From: Pseudanabaena sp. FACHB-2040
Lineage (GTDB): Bacteria; Cyanobacteriota; Cyanobacteriia; Phormidesmidales; Phormidesmidaceae
Direction: 5' to 3'
DNA: 64,000 nucleotides
Assembly (NCBI RefSeq): GCF_014696715.1
Contig: NZ_JACJQO010000014.1
Location: 1-64,000, forward strand
Both the position numbers and the translations under genes were made by a program. This document shows positions 6,802 through 15,658 of this stretch, in pieces (within the stretch, counting starts at the first letter, position 1; the number at the start of each line of letters is the position of its first letter). The notes beneath the pieces are model-generated. The model was not told where the DNA came from and did not search any database. It saw only the letters and a list, made by a program, of their open reading frames with translations.

Positions 6802-9800
6802 ATGGATACCAGTACCAAGAAATCCAAGCGCAGTAAAGTTGCCTCTACACGAGTGAGAGGGGTGGTTCTGTCGCCGCATGGATGGCAGCGGTTTCAAGCG
6901 GCAAAACAGCAGGCAGAGTCGGAGGAAGCCTGGGGTAAGCGGTTCACGCAGGAAGATCTCATCGAGCGCACAGAACTATCCTCCAACACTCTATCCCGGA
7001 TCCTCAATCGCGAACTTGGTGTCGATCGGCAGTCGCTAGAGATCCTTTTTCAGGCATTTGGGTTAGAACTCACAAAGGCTGATTATGCACCCCCTGTCGC
7101 AGCCTCCAAAACGCTAGAGTCGCAGCGAGAAGATCCTCAGCAAGACTGGGATAGTGCGGTTGATGCCTCAGTGTTTTATGGTCGCGAAACCGAATTGGCG
7201 CAACTGTGGCAGTGGGTAGTGGCTGAACGTTGCCGCGTAGTTGGGCTACTGGGGCTTGGTGGGATTGGCAAAAGTACGATTGCCGTCAAAGCAGCGCTAC
7301 AGATGCGGTCTGAGTTTGAGATTGTGGTGTGGCGATCGCTTGCCAACGCACCCTCGTTTGATGGGCTTCTGACCAGCCTGCTGAAATTTCTGATGCCGAT
7401 TCAGGGAGATGATCCGATTATCCCGGCTACGCTCGATGAGAAGCTTGTCCTGTTGATGCAGTACTTGCGATCGCAGCGGTGTCTCTTGATTTTAGATAAC
7501 GCTGAAACCATTCTGCATAGTGAGCAGGTGGGCCAGTGGAAATCGGGCTATGAAGCTTATGGACAGTTTTTGAGGACTCTAGGAGAAACGCCCCACCAAA
7601 GCTGTTGCTTGCTAACCAGTCGCGAAAAGCCACGGGAAATCGCCCTGCTGGAGGGCGGACAGAGCGTAGTGCGATCGCTTTCTCTAAGTGGACTCACCCC
7701 CGATAATGGACGCGCCATTTTTCAGCAAAAAGGAGCGTTTACAGGTTCACAAGCCGAGTGGCAAACCCTGGTCAATCACTATGGCGGCAACCCTCTAGCG
7801 CTGAAGTTGGTTGCAGCTGCTACGCAAGATTTGTTCGACGGCAGTGTTGCAGAGGTTCTAACCTATCTTGAGCAGGGCGTTTTTGTCTTTGAAGACATCC
7901 GCGATCTGCTCGATCGCCAATTTAATCGCCTATCGGTAGAGGAACAGAAAATTCTCTACTGGTTTGCTATTCACCGAGAGCCGGTTGCGATCGCAGAGAT
8001 TCGTGAAAACGTTATCGGTACAGCCTCACAACAAACCATTCCCCAACAAGTGAATTCACTGCTCCGGCGGTCGCTACTCGAAAAAACAGACGGATTATTT
8101 TTCTTGCAGCCCGTTGTATTGGAATATGTCACAGAACGGCTGATACAACAGCTCTGTACAGAATTTACAACCCGACAGCTTGATGTATGGCACAGTCATT
8201 CATTGATTCGAGTACAGGCAAAAGACTATATCCGAGCAATGCAACTGCGATTAATTTTGCAGCCTGTAATGGAATGGCTTTTATCGGCTTACCGAAATGT
8301 GTCGGAAGTTGAAAATAGAGCAAGGCTACTTCTCGCACAACAACGGTCAGAATATGGAGCAGGATATGCGGCGGGGAATTTGATCAATCTGCTGGTGCAA
8401 CTCAAAGTAGATTTGCAAGGTTCCGATTTTTCTGAACTCGTAGTGCGGCAAGCCGACCTGCGGCAGATTAATTTAGTAGGGGTCAATTTTCAAAATTCTG
8501 ATTTAGCAACATGCCTTTTTTCAGAGACTTTGGGGGTGCCAACATCGGTTGATATCAGCCCTGATGGCCAAGTTTTTGCCGTCGGCGATATCAATGGTTT
8601 TGTGTATTTATGGAACGTTGTATCCCATCAACTCATTGCGACGTTTGAGGGGCATCGCGGTGGAGTTTGGGCGGTTGCCTTTAGTCCCAATGGCACGACA
8701 CTGGCGAGTGGTGGTAATGATGCGACGGTGCGGTTGTGGAATGTGCAAAGTGGTCAGTGTTTGTGGACTTCGACAGGGCATACGAGTCGAATTTGGTCTT
8801 TAAGCTTCAGCGCTAATCGTCAATGGTTAGCCAGTGGTAGTGATGATCAAACCGCAAGAGTGTGGAATTTACAGGGTGACTGCTTGCACGTTTTGAAAGG
8901 ACACACCAAAAACGTTTATTCCGTTCACTTCTCACCCAACCATCCAATTTTAGCCAGCGGCAGTAAGGATACCTCGATTCGGCTTTGGGATGTTGAGACT
9001 GGAAAATGCCTAAATGTGTTGGAAGGACATTCTTCCGGTATTCGCTGCGTGCGCTACAGCCCGGATGGTCAACGATTGGCAAGTGGCGGCCTCGATGGCT
9101 GCATTCAACTATGGAGTCATCCGCCTAGTTCTAAAACTCATTCATGTAATCTTGAATCATCACTGCGGGGGCATACTAACTGGGTTCGGAACACTATATT
9201 TAGTCCAGAGGGTGACACTTTAGACTGGGTTCGGAACATTGTATTTAGTCCAGAGGGTGACACTTTAGTAAGCAGCAGTGATGATGGCACCCTTCGGCTT
9301 TGGAATGTCCAAGATGGATACTGTACAAATATTCTGGGCGAGCAGACGGTATCTGCTCTAGCGCTCGCCATCAGTACCGATGGTCAGGTCTTGATCAGCG
9401 CCAACCAGGATCGAACCGTGCGGCTGTGGCAGATGCCGAGTGGGCAAAGCCTCAAAACGTTAAGCGGCTTTACCTATGGAGAACACGCCTTAAGTTTTAG
9501 TCCTGTCACAGTTACGGCAGCTCAAAATCAGAATGATTCTGCCTCAGCGGGAACTGGATCGCCGAATCAACTGTTTGCCAGTAGTAGTAGTCAAACGGGA
9601 ATGATTCACTTATGGCAATGGCCGGTAGATAGAGAGCCATTAAGTTCGCTTCCCTACAGAACCCTCTACAGAGAAACCAGCCTAATCTCAAATTTGAGCT
9701 TTAGCCCGGATGGTCAAACGATCGCCACCAATGGGGAAGATGGCTCCATTTTTCTATGGGATGTGCAAACAGGACAGGGTGATCGCTGGATTGCTCACGA

Positions 9801-10518
9801 TGCTCCCGTATTAGCGGTGCTGTTTAACCCCGTTGGGCAAACCCTGGCAAGCAGCAGCCGTGACCGAACAGTGTGTCTGTGGGATGTACAAACTCACCAA
9901 TGCTTACATGTGCTACAGGGTCATCAGAGCAGCATGCGGACGATTGCCTTTGATTCCCAAGGTCAAACTCTGGCAAGTGGTAGCTATGACCAGACGATTC
10001 GGCTATGGGACGCGCAGACCGGGGAGTGCCTACGGGTACTGGAAGGACACAAGGGCGGAGTTTACGCGCTAGCCTTTCATCCAACCGAGCCGATTCTAGC
10101 AAGCGGCAGCTTTGACCAAACCATCCGATTGTGGAACGTGCAAAGCGGAGCCTGTCTAAGAATATTAAAGGGGCATACCAGCATCGCGTTTACCATTGCT
10201 ATTAGCCCTGATGGTCAAACTATTGCCAGTGGTAGTGATGACCAAACCGTTCGCCTCTGGAATCTGGAGACAGGAGAATGCCTTCATGTGATGGGTGGAC
10301 ACGCCAGTTGGATTTCATCAGTTGTCTTCAGCCCTGACGGTCAAATTCTATTGAGTGGGAGCTTCGATCGCACCATAAAACTGTGGGATGTCCCTACAGG
10401 GCACTGTATCAAAACGGTGAAAGGCGATCGCCTCTATGAAGGCATGAATATTCAAGGCGTAACAGGGTTAACAACTGCTCAAAAAACAACATTAAGGGCC
10501 TTAGGAGCCATTTCATAG
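6802..10518 (+). CDS. STAND protein: HTH-like domain, NB-ARC NTPase, 14 WD40 repeats
   Basis: A 1238-residue signalling NTPase. Residues 1-85 form a helical HTH-like module ([21 protein letters not shown]). The NB-ARC domain follows, with P-loop GLGGIGKST (Lys about 157), Walker [10 protein letters not shown] and [10 protein letters not shown] linker helical domain precedes a pentapeptide-like stretch and then 14 WD40 units (LWNV/LWDV ends) from about residue 577, enough for two seven-bladed propellers. The sixth unit carries a 45-base tandem duplication (around 9178-9268). ATG 6802 is preferred to TTG 6796. STAND proteins use a repeat domain as ligand sensor and oligomerise on ATP binding. 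No effector such as a protease or nuclease is fused here, so the HTH-like module may be the output. Both its upstream flank and its last codons are found again at 2873-3210. Confidence 0.93.
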   Translation: MDTSTKKSKRSKVASTRVRGVVLSPHGWQRFQAAKQQAESEEAWGKRFTQEDLIERTELSSNTLSRILNRELGVDRQSLEILFQAFGLELTKADYAPPVAASKTLESQREDPQQDWDSAVDASVFYGRETELAQLWQWVVAERCRVVGLLGLGGIGKSTIAVKAALQMRSEFEIVVWRSLANAPSFDGLLTSLLKFLMPIQGDDPIIPATLDEKLVLLMQYLRSQRCLLILDNAETILHSEQVGQWKSGYEAYGQFLRTLGETPHQSCCLLTSREKPREIALLEGGQSVVRSLSLSGLTPDNGRAIFQQKGAFTGSQAEWQTLVNHYGGNPLALKLVAAATQDLFDGSVAEVLTYLEQGVFVFEDIRDLLDRQFNRLSVEEQKILYWFAIHREPVAIAEIRENVIGTASQQTIPQQVNSLLRRSLLEKTDGLFFLQPVVLEYVTERLIQQLCTEFTTRQLDVWHSHSLIRVQAKDYIRAMQLRLILQPVMEWLLSAYRNVSEVENRARLLLAQQRSEYGAGYAAGNLINLLVQLKVDLQGSDFSELVVRQADLRQINLVGVNFQNSDLATCLFSETLGVPTSVDISPDGQVFAVGDINGFVYLWNVVSHQLIATFEGHRGGVWAVAFSPNGTTLASGGNDATVRLWNVQSGQCLWTSTGHTSRIWSLSFSANRQWLASGSDDQTARVWNLQGDCLHVLKGHTKNVYSVHFSPNHPILASGSKDTSIRLWDVETGKCLNVLEGHSSGIRCVRYSPDGQRLASGGLDGCIQLWSHPPSSKTHSCNLESSLRGHTNWVRNTIFSPEGDTLDWVRNIVFSPEGDTLVSSSDDGTLRLWNVQDGYCTNILGEQTVSALALAISTDGQVLISANQDRTVRLWQMPSGQSLKTLSGFTYGEHALSFSPVTVTAAQNQNDSASAGTGSPNQLFASSSSQTGMIHLWQWPVDREPLSSLPYRTLYRETSLISNLSFSPDGQTIATNGEDGSIFLWDVQTGQGDRWIAHDAPVLAVLFNPVGQTLASSSRDRTVCLWDVQTHQCLHVLQGHQSSMRTIAFDSQGQTLASGSYDQTIRLWDAQTGECLRVLEGHKGGVYALAFHPTEPILASGSFDQTIRLWNVQSGACLRILKGHTSIAFTIAISPDGQTIASGSDDQTVRLWNLETGECLHVMGGHASWISSVVFSPDGQILLSGSFDRTIKLWDVPTGHCIKTVKGDRLYEGMNIQGVTGLTTAQKTTLRALGAIS

Positions 10519-10776
10519 TGAAGCGTTTGTCTACAGCACTACCTGCTTCGACTCATAGCTCCTTATCGCTGATTCACCTAAGCTGAACCAGATTTTCTTC
10601 AGTCAAAGTGTGATTGATGGAAACAGCAGCGAGCGTCCCACTCGCGACTGCTACGGCGATCTGTGAATAAGGGCTAGACACATCGATTTAAGCCTTTACA
10701 GTGCGTCTGAAAAATTGCTAGCGATGGCTGAACGGCGACGTTGAGTGTGCTACGACCACCCCACCAAGACCGAGTG

Positions 10777-11169
10777 TTAAAGCAAGTTTTTTAGCGATTC
10801 TTTGTCCCGTTGTCGATCAACTAACATTAGCAACGCAGGAGGGATAATCAGCCAAAATCCCGAAAAAGGTTCAAGCGTAACTCCAACAGCAGCCGTTAGC
10901 AAGAGAATCCAACCTGGAAAACTGGGTAAGCGAATACCTCTTGTTTGTGCCCAACAACATAACCATCCGATGATCAGGAGAAATGGCGTTATCATCATGC
11001 ACCAAAACGCATCTTCTCGATCATAAAAAGGATCTGACGGATTGGGAGCGATCGCATTAAACCAACCATCCTGCACAATATCCATCAAAGGTTTAGCAAA
11101 AAGCCATCCGTGGACAAGGGGATGGAGAATACCGATAGCAATTAACCAGTACCCACTCACTCGAAGCAT
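10777..11169 (-). CDS. Small membrane protein, DUF6463-like
   Basis: A 130-residue protein with about four hydrophobic helices (residues 5-25, 55-75, 85-100, 103-118). The layout WLIAIGILHPLVHG, then DAFWCMMITPFLLIIGWL, then P-S-FPGWILLLTAAVGV matches a family of small membrane proteins usually found next to TetR-type regulators. Two palindromic boxes (11219-11232, 11267-11280) lie just upstream of its start, so a regulator likely bound there. The function is unknown. Confidence 0.75.
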   Translation of the reverse strand: MLRVSGYWLIAIGILHPLVHGWLFAKPLMDIVQDGWFNAIAPNPSDPFYDREDAFWCMMITPFLLIIGWLCCWAQTRGIRLPSFPGWILLLTAAVGVTLEPFSGFWLIIPPALLMLVDRQRDKESLKNLL

Positions 11170-11218
11170 CTTTATCTCCTTGGTTCTAAATAATTTTGCC
11201 GTATTAAATTACTTTTAG

Positions 11219-11280
11219 ATACGCTACCGTATGGTTATAGATTAGTGATCTATCTTGTAGATGTCAATACGCCATCGTAT
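11219..11280. promoter_or_regulatory. Pair of ATACG-N4-CGTAT operator boxes
   Basis: Two 14-base boxes, ATACGCTACCGTAT and ATACGCCATCGTAT, lie 48 bases apart, and each is followed by GGTTA. They sit in the 5' flank of the membrane gene at 10777-11169, and the second overlaps an ATG on the plus strand (11279). The symmetry fits a dimeric TetR-type repressor. The plus-strand frame beginning at that ATG runs only about 18 codons before the group II intron relic, so the cognate regulator gene may have been interrupted there. Confidence 0.55.
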
Positions 11281-11331
11281 GGTTAAGCAGAATGAGATTT
11301 CCAAGCCTGGACAGCAAGCCTGGATTAACTT

Positions 11332-11406
11332 GTTAAACTCATCGCCGGGGTCGCCCCCGACGATGGTCTACAGGACCGAACGTGAAAGTTTCCCAGCATC
11401 GGGCTC
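11332..11406 (-). ncRNA. Group II intron 3' end: domains V and VI
   Basis: Read on the minus strand, positions 11406-11373 form a 34-base domain V: it begins GAGCC, has a GAAA tetraloop at positions 15-18 and a CACG bulge side on the 3' half. Next comes a long hairpin (11340-11365 on the plus strand), 11-base arms closed by a GCGA tetraloop, as in domain VI. The element ends with GAGTTTAAC, where the similarity to the copy at 31124 stops, giving a 3' terminus at 11332 with the usual AC ending. It follows the HNH part of an intron-encoded protein. The 5' half of the intron was not found, so it is a dead remnant. Confidence 0.75.
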
Positions 11407-11830
11407 CTCAACGATTGGTGAGTGACGATCATACCTCCCTACTGCGGGCTGAATTTTGCTTAGCGACAGATTTGACGTGGTGACAATGTCTGTGGAGGAG
11501 TTGCCAGTTAGAGGAAATATCAAGACCGCCGAGAGAGCAGGAAATGATGTGGTCGAGTTCGATGACGTCTGCGTCCGTGAAAACCAAGTTGCAAGCGTTG
11601 CAGCCGCCCTTCTAGCAGTTGAGCGGTTCTAGGCCGAATGAGCGGTGAGTTACCGTTTCTAGCGGCCCAGTAGAGCCAATTAGGTGCTAGGTAACCCGTT
11701 ATTCCGTTACCTAGGACAATTTGGGTGGCGTGGGTATTTAGAGAACCAGTAAGCGAGCGGAGACGGAGTGATTCAGTTCGATAGGCGACCGTCGCAATCT
11801 GAGAGGTGGGTTTTCTGCCAGTGGTGGTGC
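11407..11830 (-). pseudogene. Group II intron-encoded protein, C-terminal HNH remnant
   Basis: On the minus strand one frame reads GCNACNLVFTDADVIELDHI, then LLHRHCHHVKSVA. This is the zinc-binding CxxC and HNH endonuclease region of cyanobacterial group II intron maturases. A preceding frame contains LAPNWLYWAARNG and RPRTAQLLE, matching the maturase segment before the HNH domain. The two frames are joined by a frameshift near 11600. The reverse transcriptase domain is absent. The fragment lies directly 5' of domains V and VI, in the correct order. Confidence 0.75.
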
Positions 11831-11854
11831 AGCGTGGATGGAGGTCTCGAGCCG

Positions 11855-11996
11855 GGATGAGATCGCAAAGCAGGGTTAATTCAGAGTGAGATCGCAAGGG
11901 GTTTAAGAGTTTGAGTGGCGGTTCGCATTGCGGTCTTGCAGGGGACAGTTGCGTTGGTTCAGGATGAGATCGCAAAGTAGGGGGATAACTCAGAGT
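11855..11996 (+). repeat. Two copies of a 33-35 bp direct repeat
   Basis: Copies of GGATGAGATCGCAAAG-YAGGG followed by TAA and TCAGAGT lie at 11855-11887 and 11962-11996. A third partial GAGATCGCAAGGGG is at 11888-11901. The core is a degenerate HIP1 (GATCGC). They lie between the intron relic and the Uma2 pseudogene. No function is known. Confidence 0.6.
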
Positions 11997-12217
11997 AGAG
12001 AAGCGATTGAGAGTGCGATCGCATCTTGAATAGTGGTGGCTAGCTCATCTCATGGGTGAGGTCATTGGACAGCGTCTGTAGGGGCACGACGCAGATCAGC
12101 TTTTTGGGAAGTCGAGGTTGAGGGCCTGGGCGAAGAGGAAGGGTGCGATCTCAGTTTCGGAGGGGCTAATCGTCCTAAGTTCCCTTGTCAAAGAACCGCT
12201 GCGGTTCAATGCAAAAC

Positions 12218-12859
12218 ATGGTTGTACAAATTCTGGTTCGGCAGATTCAGGTACCCCTAGGACAGCGAGTGCTCTTTCAAGGGGTTGGTTGGGATGCCTT
12301 TAAGGCCATTTTGACCGAGCTAGGCAATTGTCAGAACCTCTCGAGAGTCTTATTGTGACGGCACCTTGGAGATTATGACGCCGCTGCCAGAACATGAATA
12401 TTTCAAGCAAACGATTAGCATTGCCATTGAAGATATGGCTGAAACACTCCAGCTAGACTACAAGAGCTATGGCTCTACCACCTGGCGAAAGCAGGCGAAA
12501 CAGGCAGGTTTAGAAGCGGACAATTGCTTCTATTTTCAAAATGAGGCCAGGGTGGGCGGCAGGGAAGATATTTACCTGAGCCAAGACCCGCCTCCCGATC
12601 TAGCTTTGGAGATTGACTTGACGAGTAAGCCTCTAGAGCGGTTTCCCATCTATGCACGGTTGGGCGTGCCCGAAGTCTGGTGCTACGACACCGGGGAGCC
12701 GAAGATTTATCACCTCCAGGCTGGGGAGTATGGAAAGCAGTGCAAAATCGGGTGTTTCCGGGGTTGAACGTGAGGGTGCTGCCACAGGTGATTGAGGCAA
12801 ATCGAAGTTTGGGGCGGTTGACCTTGCGGCGGGCGGTGAGGGAGTGGGTGCGGGGCTAG
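12218..12859 (+). pseudogene. Broken Uma2-family (PD-(D/E)XK) endonuclease gene
   Basis: Three frames joined together give a nearly full Uma2 protein. The N-terminus MVVQILVRQIQVPLGQRVLF starts at 12218. A middle part from about 12366 reads EIMTPLPEHEYFKQ, then YGSTTW and DLALEIDLTSK with the catalytic acid strand and YARLGVPEVWCY. A C-terminal part ends VREWVRG at 12859. A deletion/frameshift lies near 12350 and a second frameshift near 12730. Uma2 genes are abundant in cyanobacteria and associated with mobile DNA. The product should be inactive. It converges on an intact Uma2 gene. Confidence 0.85.
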
Positions 12860-12898
12860 CTGGGGCGGTCATCATAGCAGCGGGGAGGAATGGTGCAG

Positions 12899-13468
12899 TT
12901 AGGTGGGCAGTTCCACCTCTTCGTAAAGCAGATCACCGGGAAATTCAAAATCAACACTGGTGAGTTGAATGGTGTCTCCTGCGCTGTAAGGGGTCAGTTC
13001 CCATTTGCTGTGTTCATTGAGCCGAAAGATATCCACGCTCATCTGGTCGGAACTGATCAAAGCGTATTCACGCAAGCTTTCTAGGCGACGATATTGTCTG
13101 AATTTAGCGCCTCGGTCGTATGCTTCTGTGGTTTGGGAAAGCACTTCTACGACCAAACAGGGAAACTGAACAAATTTGATGGCTCGTCGGTCGCGTTCGT
13201 CGCAAGTCACCAAGACATCTGGATAGAAAAATGGGCCTTGCTCGGTAATAGCGACCTTGGCATCTGAGCCTAATACTCGACAGGGGCCTCCACGTACATG
13301 GTTGCGTAGGGCGGCAATGAGGTTGATTGCGATCGCATTATGAGGGATGGTGCCGCCTGTCATGGCATAGGCTTCACCCTCTGCGTATTCGTACCTCAGC
13401 TCTTGCTGGGCTTCCCACTCAAGGTAGGCTGCTGGGGCCATGTAATGTTTTTCAGGGGATGCAATCAT
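12899..13468 (-). CDS. Uma2-family endonuclease
   Basis: A 189-residue intact Uma2 protein with the restriction-endonuclease fold. Typical segments are MAPAAYLEWE near the N-terminus, RYEYAEGEAYAMTGGT, the acidic strand PFFYPDVLVTCDERD with the catalytic Asp, and CLVVEVLSQTTEAYDRG carrying the ExK-like catalytic element (V-E-V-L-S). Family members have a predicted nuclease fold, but biological roles are poorly known. The ATG at 13468 is preceded by GGAGAGCC. It belongs to a different Uma2 subgroup from the broken gene at 12218-12859 and converges on it. Confidence 0.9.
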   Translation of the reverse strand: MIASPEKHYMAPAAYLEWEAQQELRYEYAEGEAYAMTGGTIPHNAIAINLIAALRNHVRGGPCRVLGSDAKVAITEQGPFFYPDVLVTCDERDRRAIKFVQFPCLVVEVLSQTTEAYDRGAKFRQYRRLESLREYALISSDQMSVDIFRLNEHSKWELTPYSAGDTIQLTSVDFEFPGDLLYEEVELPT

Positions 13469-13796
13469 GACGGCTCTCCTTGAAACGGTGGATGCAGTCT
13501 ACACTCCATTGTGCTAGTTCAGCACTGAGATACTTGACCAGTACCCGATAAAGATTCGATGCGGTCGCAGATAGAGTGTTGGTGTGCGATCGCTATTCAG
13601 TCTCAGTAGATCGAAAAGGTTCGTGAAAGGCTTGCCTGCTGAACGTTTCAAATGAGAGGCTATCCTGGAAACCTTCTCACATAAGCTTTATGGGAGAAGG
13701 TGTGAAGCTTCTACTGCTGTCATGTATGGTAGTGGGGCGTAATCGCATTGGGCAAAACCCTGATTAATTCGTGAGTTTGTGATCTACTGAACCTAC
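13469..13796. other. Intergenic stretch without a gene
   Basis: Apart from the hairpin at 13671-13701 and one HIP1 core near 13588, I see no coding frame, repeat or clear promoter in this stretch. Confidence 0.6.
13671..13701 (+). other. Near-perfect 31-nt hairpin
   Basis: ACCTTCTC-A-CATAA, a GCT loop, then TTATG-G-GAGAAGGT form a stem of 13 pairs with one A/G mismatch and a 3-base loop. No T-run follows, so a rho-independent terminator is doubtful. It may be an IS or MITE end or an RNA processing structure. Confidence 0.55.
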
Positions 13797-13880
13797 TTAA
13801 CTGCAGTTACGGCACAGAAACCTTTGTTTATCCGTGTGAATGCGTCCGTTCTTAACCGCCTGAGTTGGTCTCCTAGAGAT
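13797..13880 (-). pseudogene. Possible IS1-type transposase N-terminal relic
   Basis: The minus strand reads AVKNGRIHTDKQRFLCRNCS, like the zinc-ribbon start of IS1-family InsA proteins (KNG-(x)-GKQR-(x)-CxxC). The usual CPxC half is lost and a stop follows at once. It is short and weakly supported, but lies in a stretch full of IS debris. Confidence 0.35.
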
Positions 13881-14020
13881 TGCCCAAACTGCTTGAAAAT
13901 CTTCAGCCCACCATAAATGTCGTGACAAGATAGGCTTAACCCAAGCTGCTTTGGCTCTGTTCCCGTGTGACATTCTGGCGGACTGCAGGAACACTAGGGG
14001 CATACATAGCGGCAAAACCG

Positions 14021-14203
14021 ATGCGAGACCTGACAGAACAGCAGAAGAACGACCTAGTCGACCTGCTAATGGCCGGAAGTGATGAGGAAGTTGAAGCTTA
14101 CGTCAATGCCCTACCAAAGGATCTTCAGGGGTTGGCCTCCGACTTTCTGCTGTCCATCTTCATTCCCTCCTCCCGGCTGAGTTCTGGCAGTTCAACCAGC
14201 TAG
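14021..14203 (+). CDS. Small hypothetical protein
   Basis: A 60-residue ORF starting MRDLTEQQKNDLVDLLMAGS. It is acidic and helical in its first 45 residues (DLTEQQKNDLVDLL, then DEEVEAYVNALPKDL) and ends in a serine-rich tail. No signal peptide or known domain is seen. The amphipathic, low-complexity-free N-terminal half looks coding, but there is no family support. The frame stays open upstream to 13967, overlapping IS debris, so the shorter start is preferred. Confidence 0.4.
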   Translation: MRDLTEQQKNDLVDLLMAGSDEEVEAYVNALPKDLQGLASDFLLSIFIPSSRLSSGSSTS

Positions 14204-14366
14204 AATCGCCTGGCTCGATTTAGCGATACCGCTGAAACCGTCTTCGACACGTGGACAATCAGTCCACCGCAGAATGTTGGTTGAGGCCACCCTGGAACCT
14301 TAGTGGACAACTCCTATCTCTGATTCCGCACAGCTGTAACAGTCAAACTTGAGGGGGTAACCCTAG

Positions 14367-15644
14367 TTGACTGACAAAACTAGGAAACTGGAAAACGGCT
14401 CAGGACAGTGAATTAACGTTCAAAAGAGCGTTTCAGTTGCCGCTTAGAGGGGATGGCCGGTTGAGAGTCAGGCCGACTCGATAGGAACCGAACCAGTTGA
14501 ATGTGCCACTGCTGTGTGATGGCAAGACGGATCCAGTTCCAGCCCAACTTGAAATAGCTCATGCCCCTTGCCAGTGAGGGTCAACCCGCTGGCGCTGACC
14601 CGATTCAACTACCTGGGTACCCTGAAGCACCAAAAACAAGGTGGTTAGCGCCAACACTCCACAGAGCTGAGAAAGGGCAAAGGGGTCGCGCAACCGTGAC
14701 GCTTCCAGGTTAAAGCCAGCCGACTTGAGGTTAAGAAGGATTCTCCACTTGGAACCTCAGTTGATATTGGGCAAAGGTCTGCAAGGTCGTGGGTTTATCA
14801 CTGACAATCACCCAAGTCTGGTCGCTCGGCGCATCATGGGCAAAGGCCAGGTAAAGATTGGGGTAGGGCTTGATTTTACCGAGTGAAACAGGGCCTGTGA
14901 AGTGAGCCCCTCCAGGCTGTAGATGCACAGATGAGACCTAGTGCCACTGGCCTTGCCTCTGAAATTAGAAGGAGCGTTTGATGCGGATACGAAAGTGCCA
15001 GGCTAGCGTCTCCCTGAGATATTTTATCAACTTGCCATCGGCAAAGCCCCGGTCTGTCAACAGCACGACAGCCGCATTCTCGGGTAGCACCCGCTGAGCT
15101 TGCCTGAGCACCCGTTGAATCGTCAACAGTCTGACGGTGCTGCTCGATTGGCGCACGGCTTTCCAGGCAATCGGAACAGTTCTTCCCCGATAAACCACGC
15201 CTACCCAAACAATACAGAAGCAGTTCCACGCTAGTGTTGTGTCCAAACTCATATACAACCGACACTGGCCCCATTACGATAGGGCTTGTCTCACCAGAGC
15301 GTGATGGGCTGCCATACTATCGATGCGCCTATTCGAGAGCCATCGGCGAAACCGCCGTTGATGCGACTGGGCTTGCCGGGCACGGCTCTTGACGTACACC
15401 CCAAATCCACTGAGATGGACATTCTAGCTTTGGATGATGCCGATGATCATCCAGCAGAGCGTCTCAACAGGACGTCTATCGCGCCACCTAATCTCGCATT
15501 GACGCACAAATCTATTCAACGCATCATAGAGGCGGGAAGTCGGAGTCATTGCTGCAGCTGTTTGGTGTGGTAACTTCTCAGCTTAAACCAGGCTCCACTT
15601 CCCTCCCTACCTCACTTTCAGCCTCTACATCTTTTGTCAGTCAA
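14367..15644 (-). mobile_element. Degenerate IS4-like element with 13-bp terminal inverted repeats
   Basis: TTGACTGACAAAA at 14367-14379 and TTTTGTCAGTCAA at 15632-15644 are perfect inverted repeats about 1.28 kb apart. They bracket a decayed DDE transposase. No target duplication is obvious at the outer edges. The same terminal 14-mer TTGACTGACAAAAG occurs alone at 18925-18938. The element is non-autonomous now because its transposase has several stops. Confidence 0.8.
14430..15549 (-). pseudogene. IS4-like DDE transposase, multiply interrupted
   Basis: One minus-strand frame starting MTPTSRLYDALNRF at 15549 reads through helical N-terminal segments (ARQAQSHQRRFRRWLSN), the first catalytic Asp region MSLDTTLAWNCFCIVW and the second AAVVLLTDRGFADGKL. 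It continues to FRIRIKRSF, then VSSVHLQPGGAHFTGPVS and a QLRFQVENPS segment. At least four in-frame stops and C-terminal frameshifts interrupt it. The product is certainly inactive. It lies inside the terminal inverted repeats at 14367 and 15644. Confidence 0.85.
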
Positions 15645-15658
15645 TTAAGGTCTTATCC

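Noticed and set aside
11520-11975. 151-residue minus-strand ORF as a gene
   Set aside because: Its parts match a group II maturase only when joined across frames, so it is a piece of an eroded gene, not a protein of its own.
11855-11996. CRISPR-like array
   Set aside because: Only two full repeats about 107 bases apart, no regular spacers and no cas genes in the window.
12041-12180. Uma2 C-terminal tail on the minus strand
   Set aside because: A short frame with PSETEIAPFLFAQALNLDFP looked protein-like, but no convincing match to a family could be recalled and it has stops on both sides.
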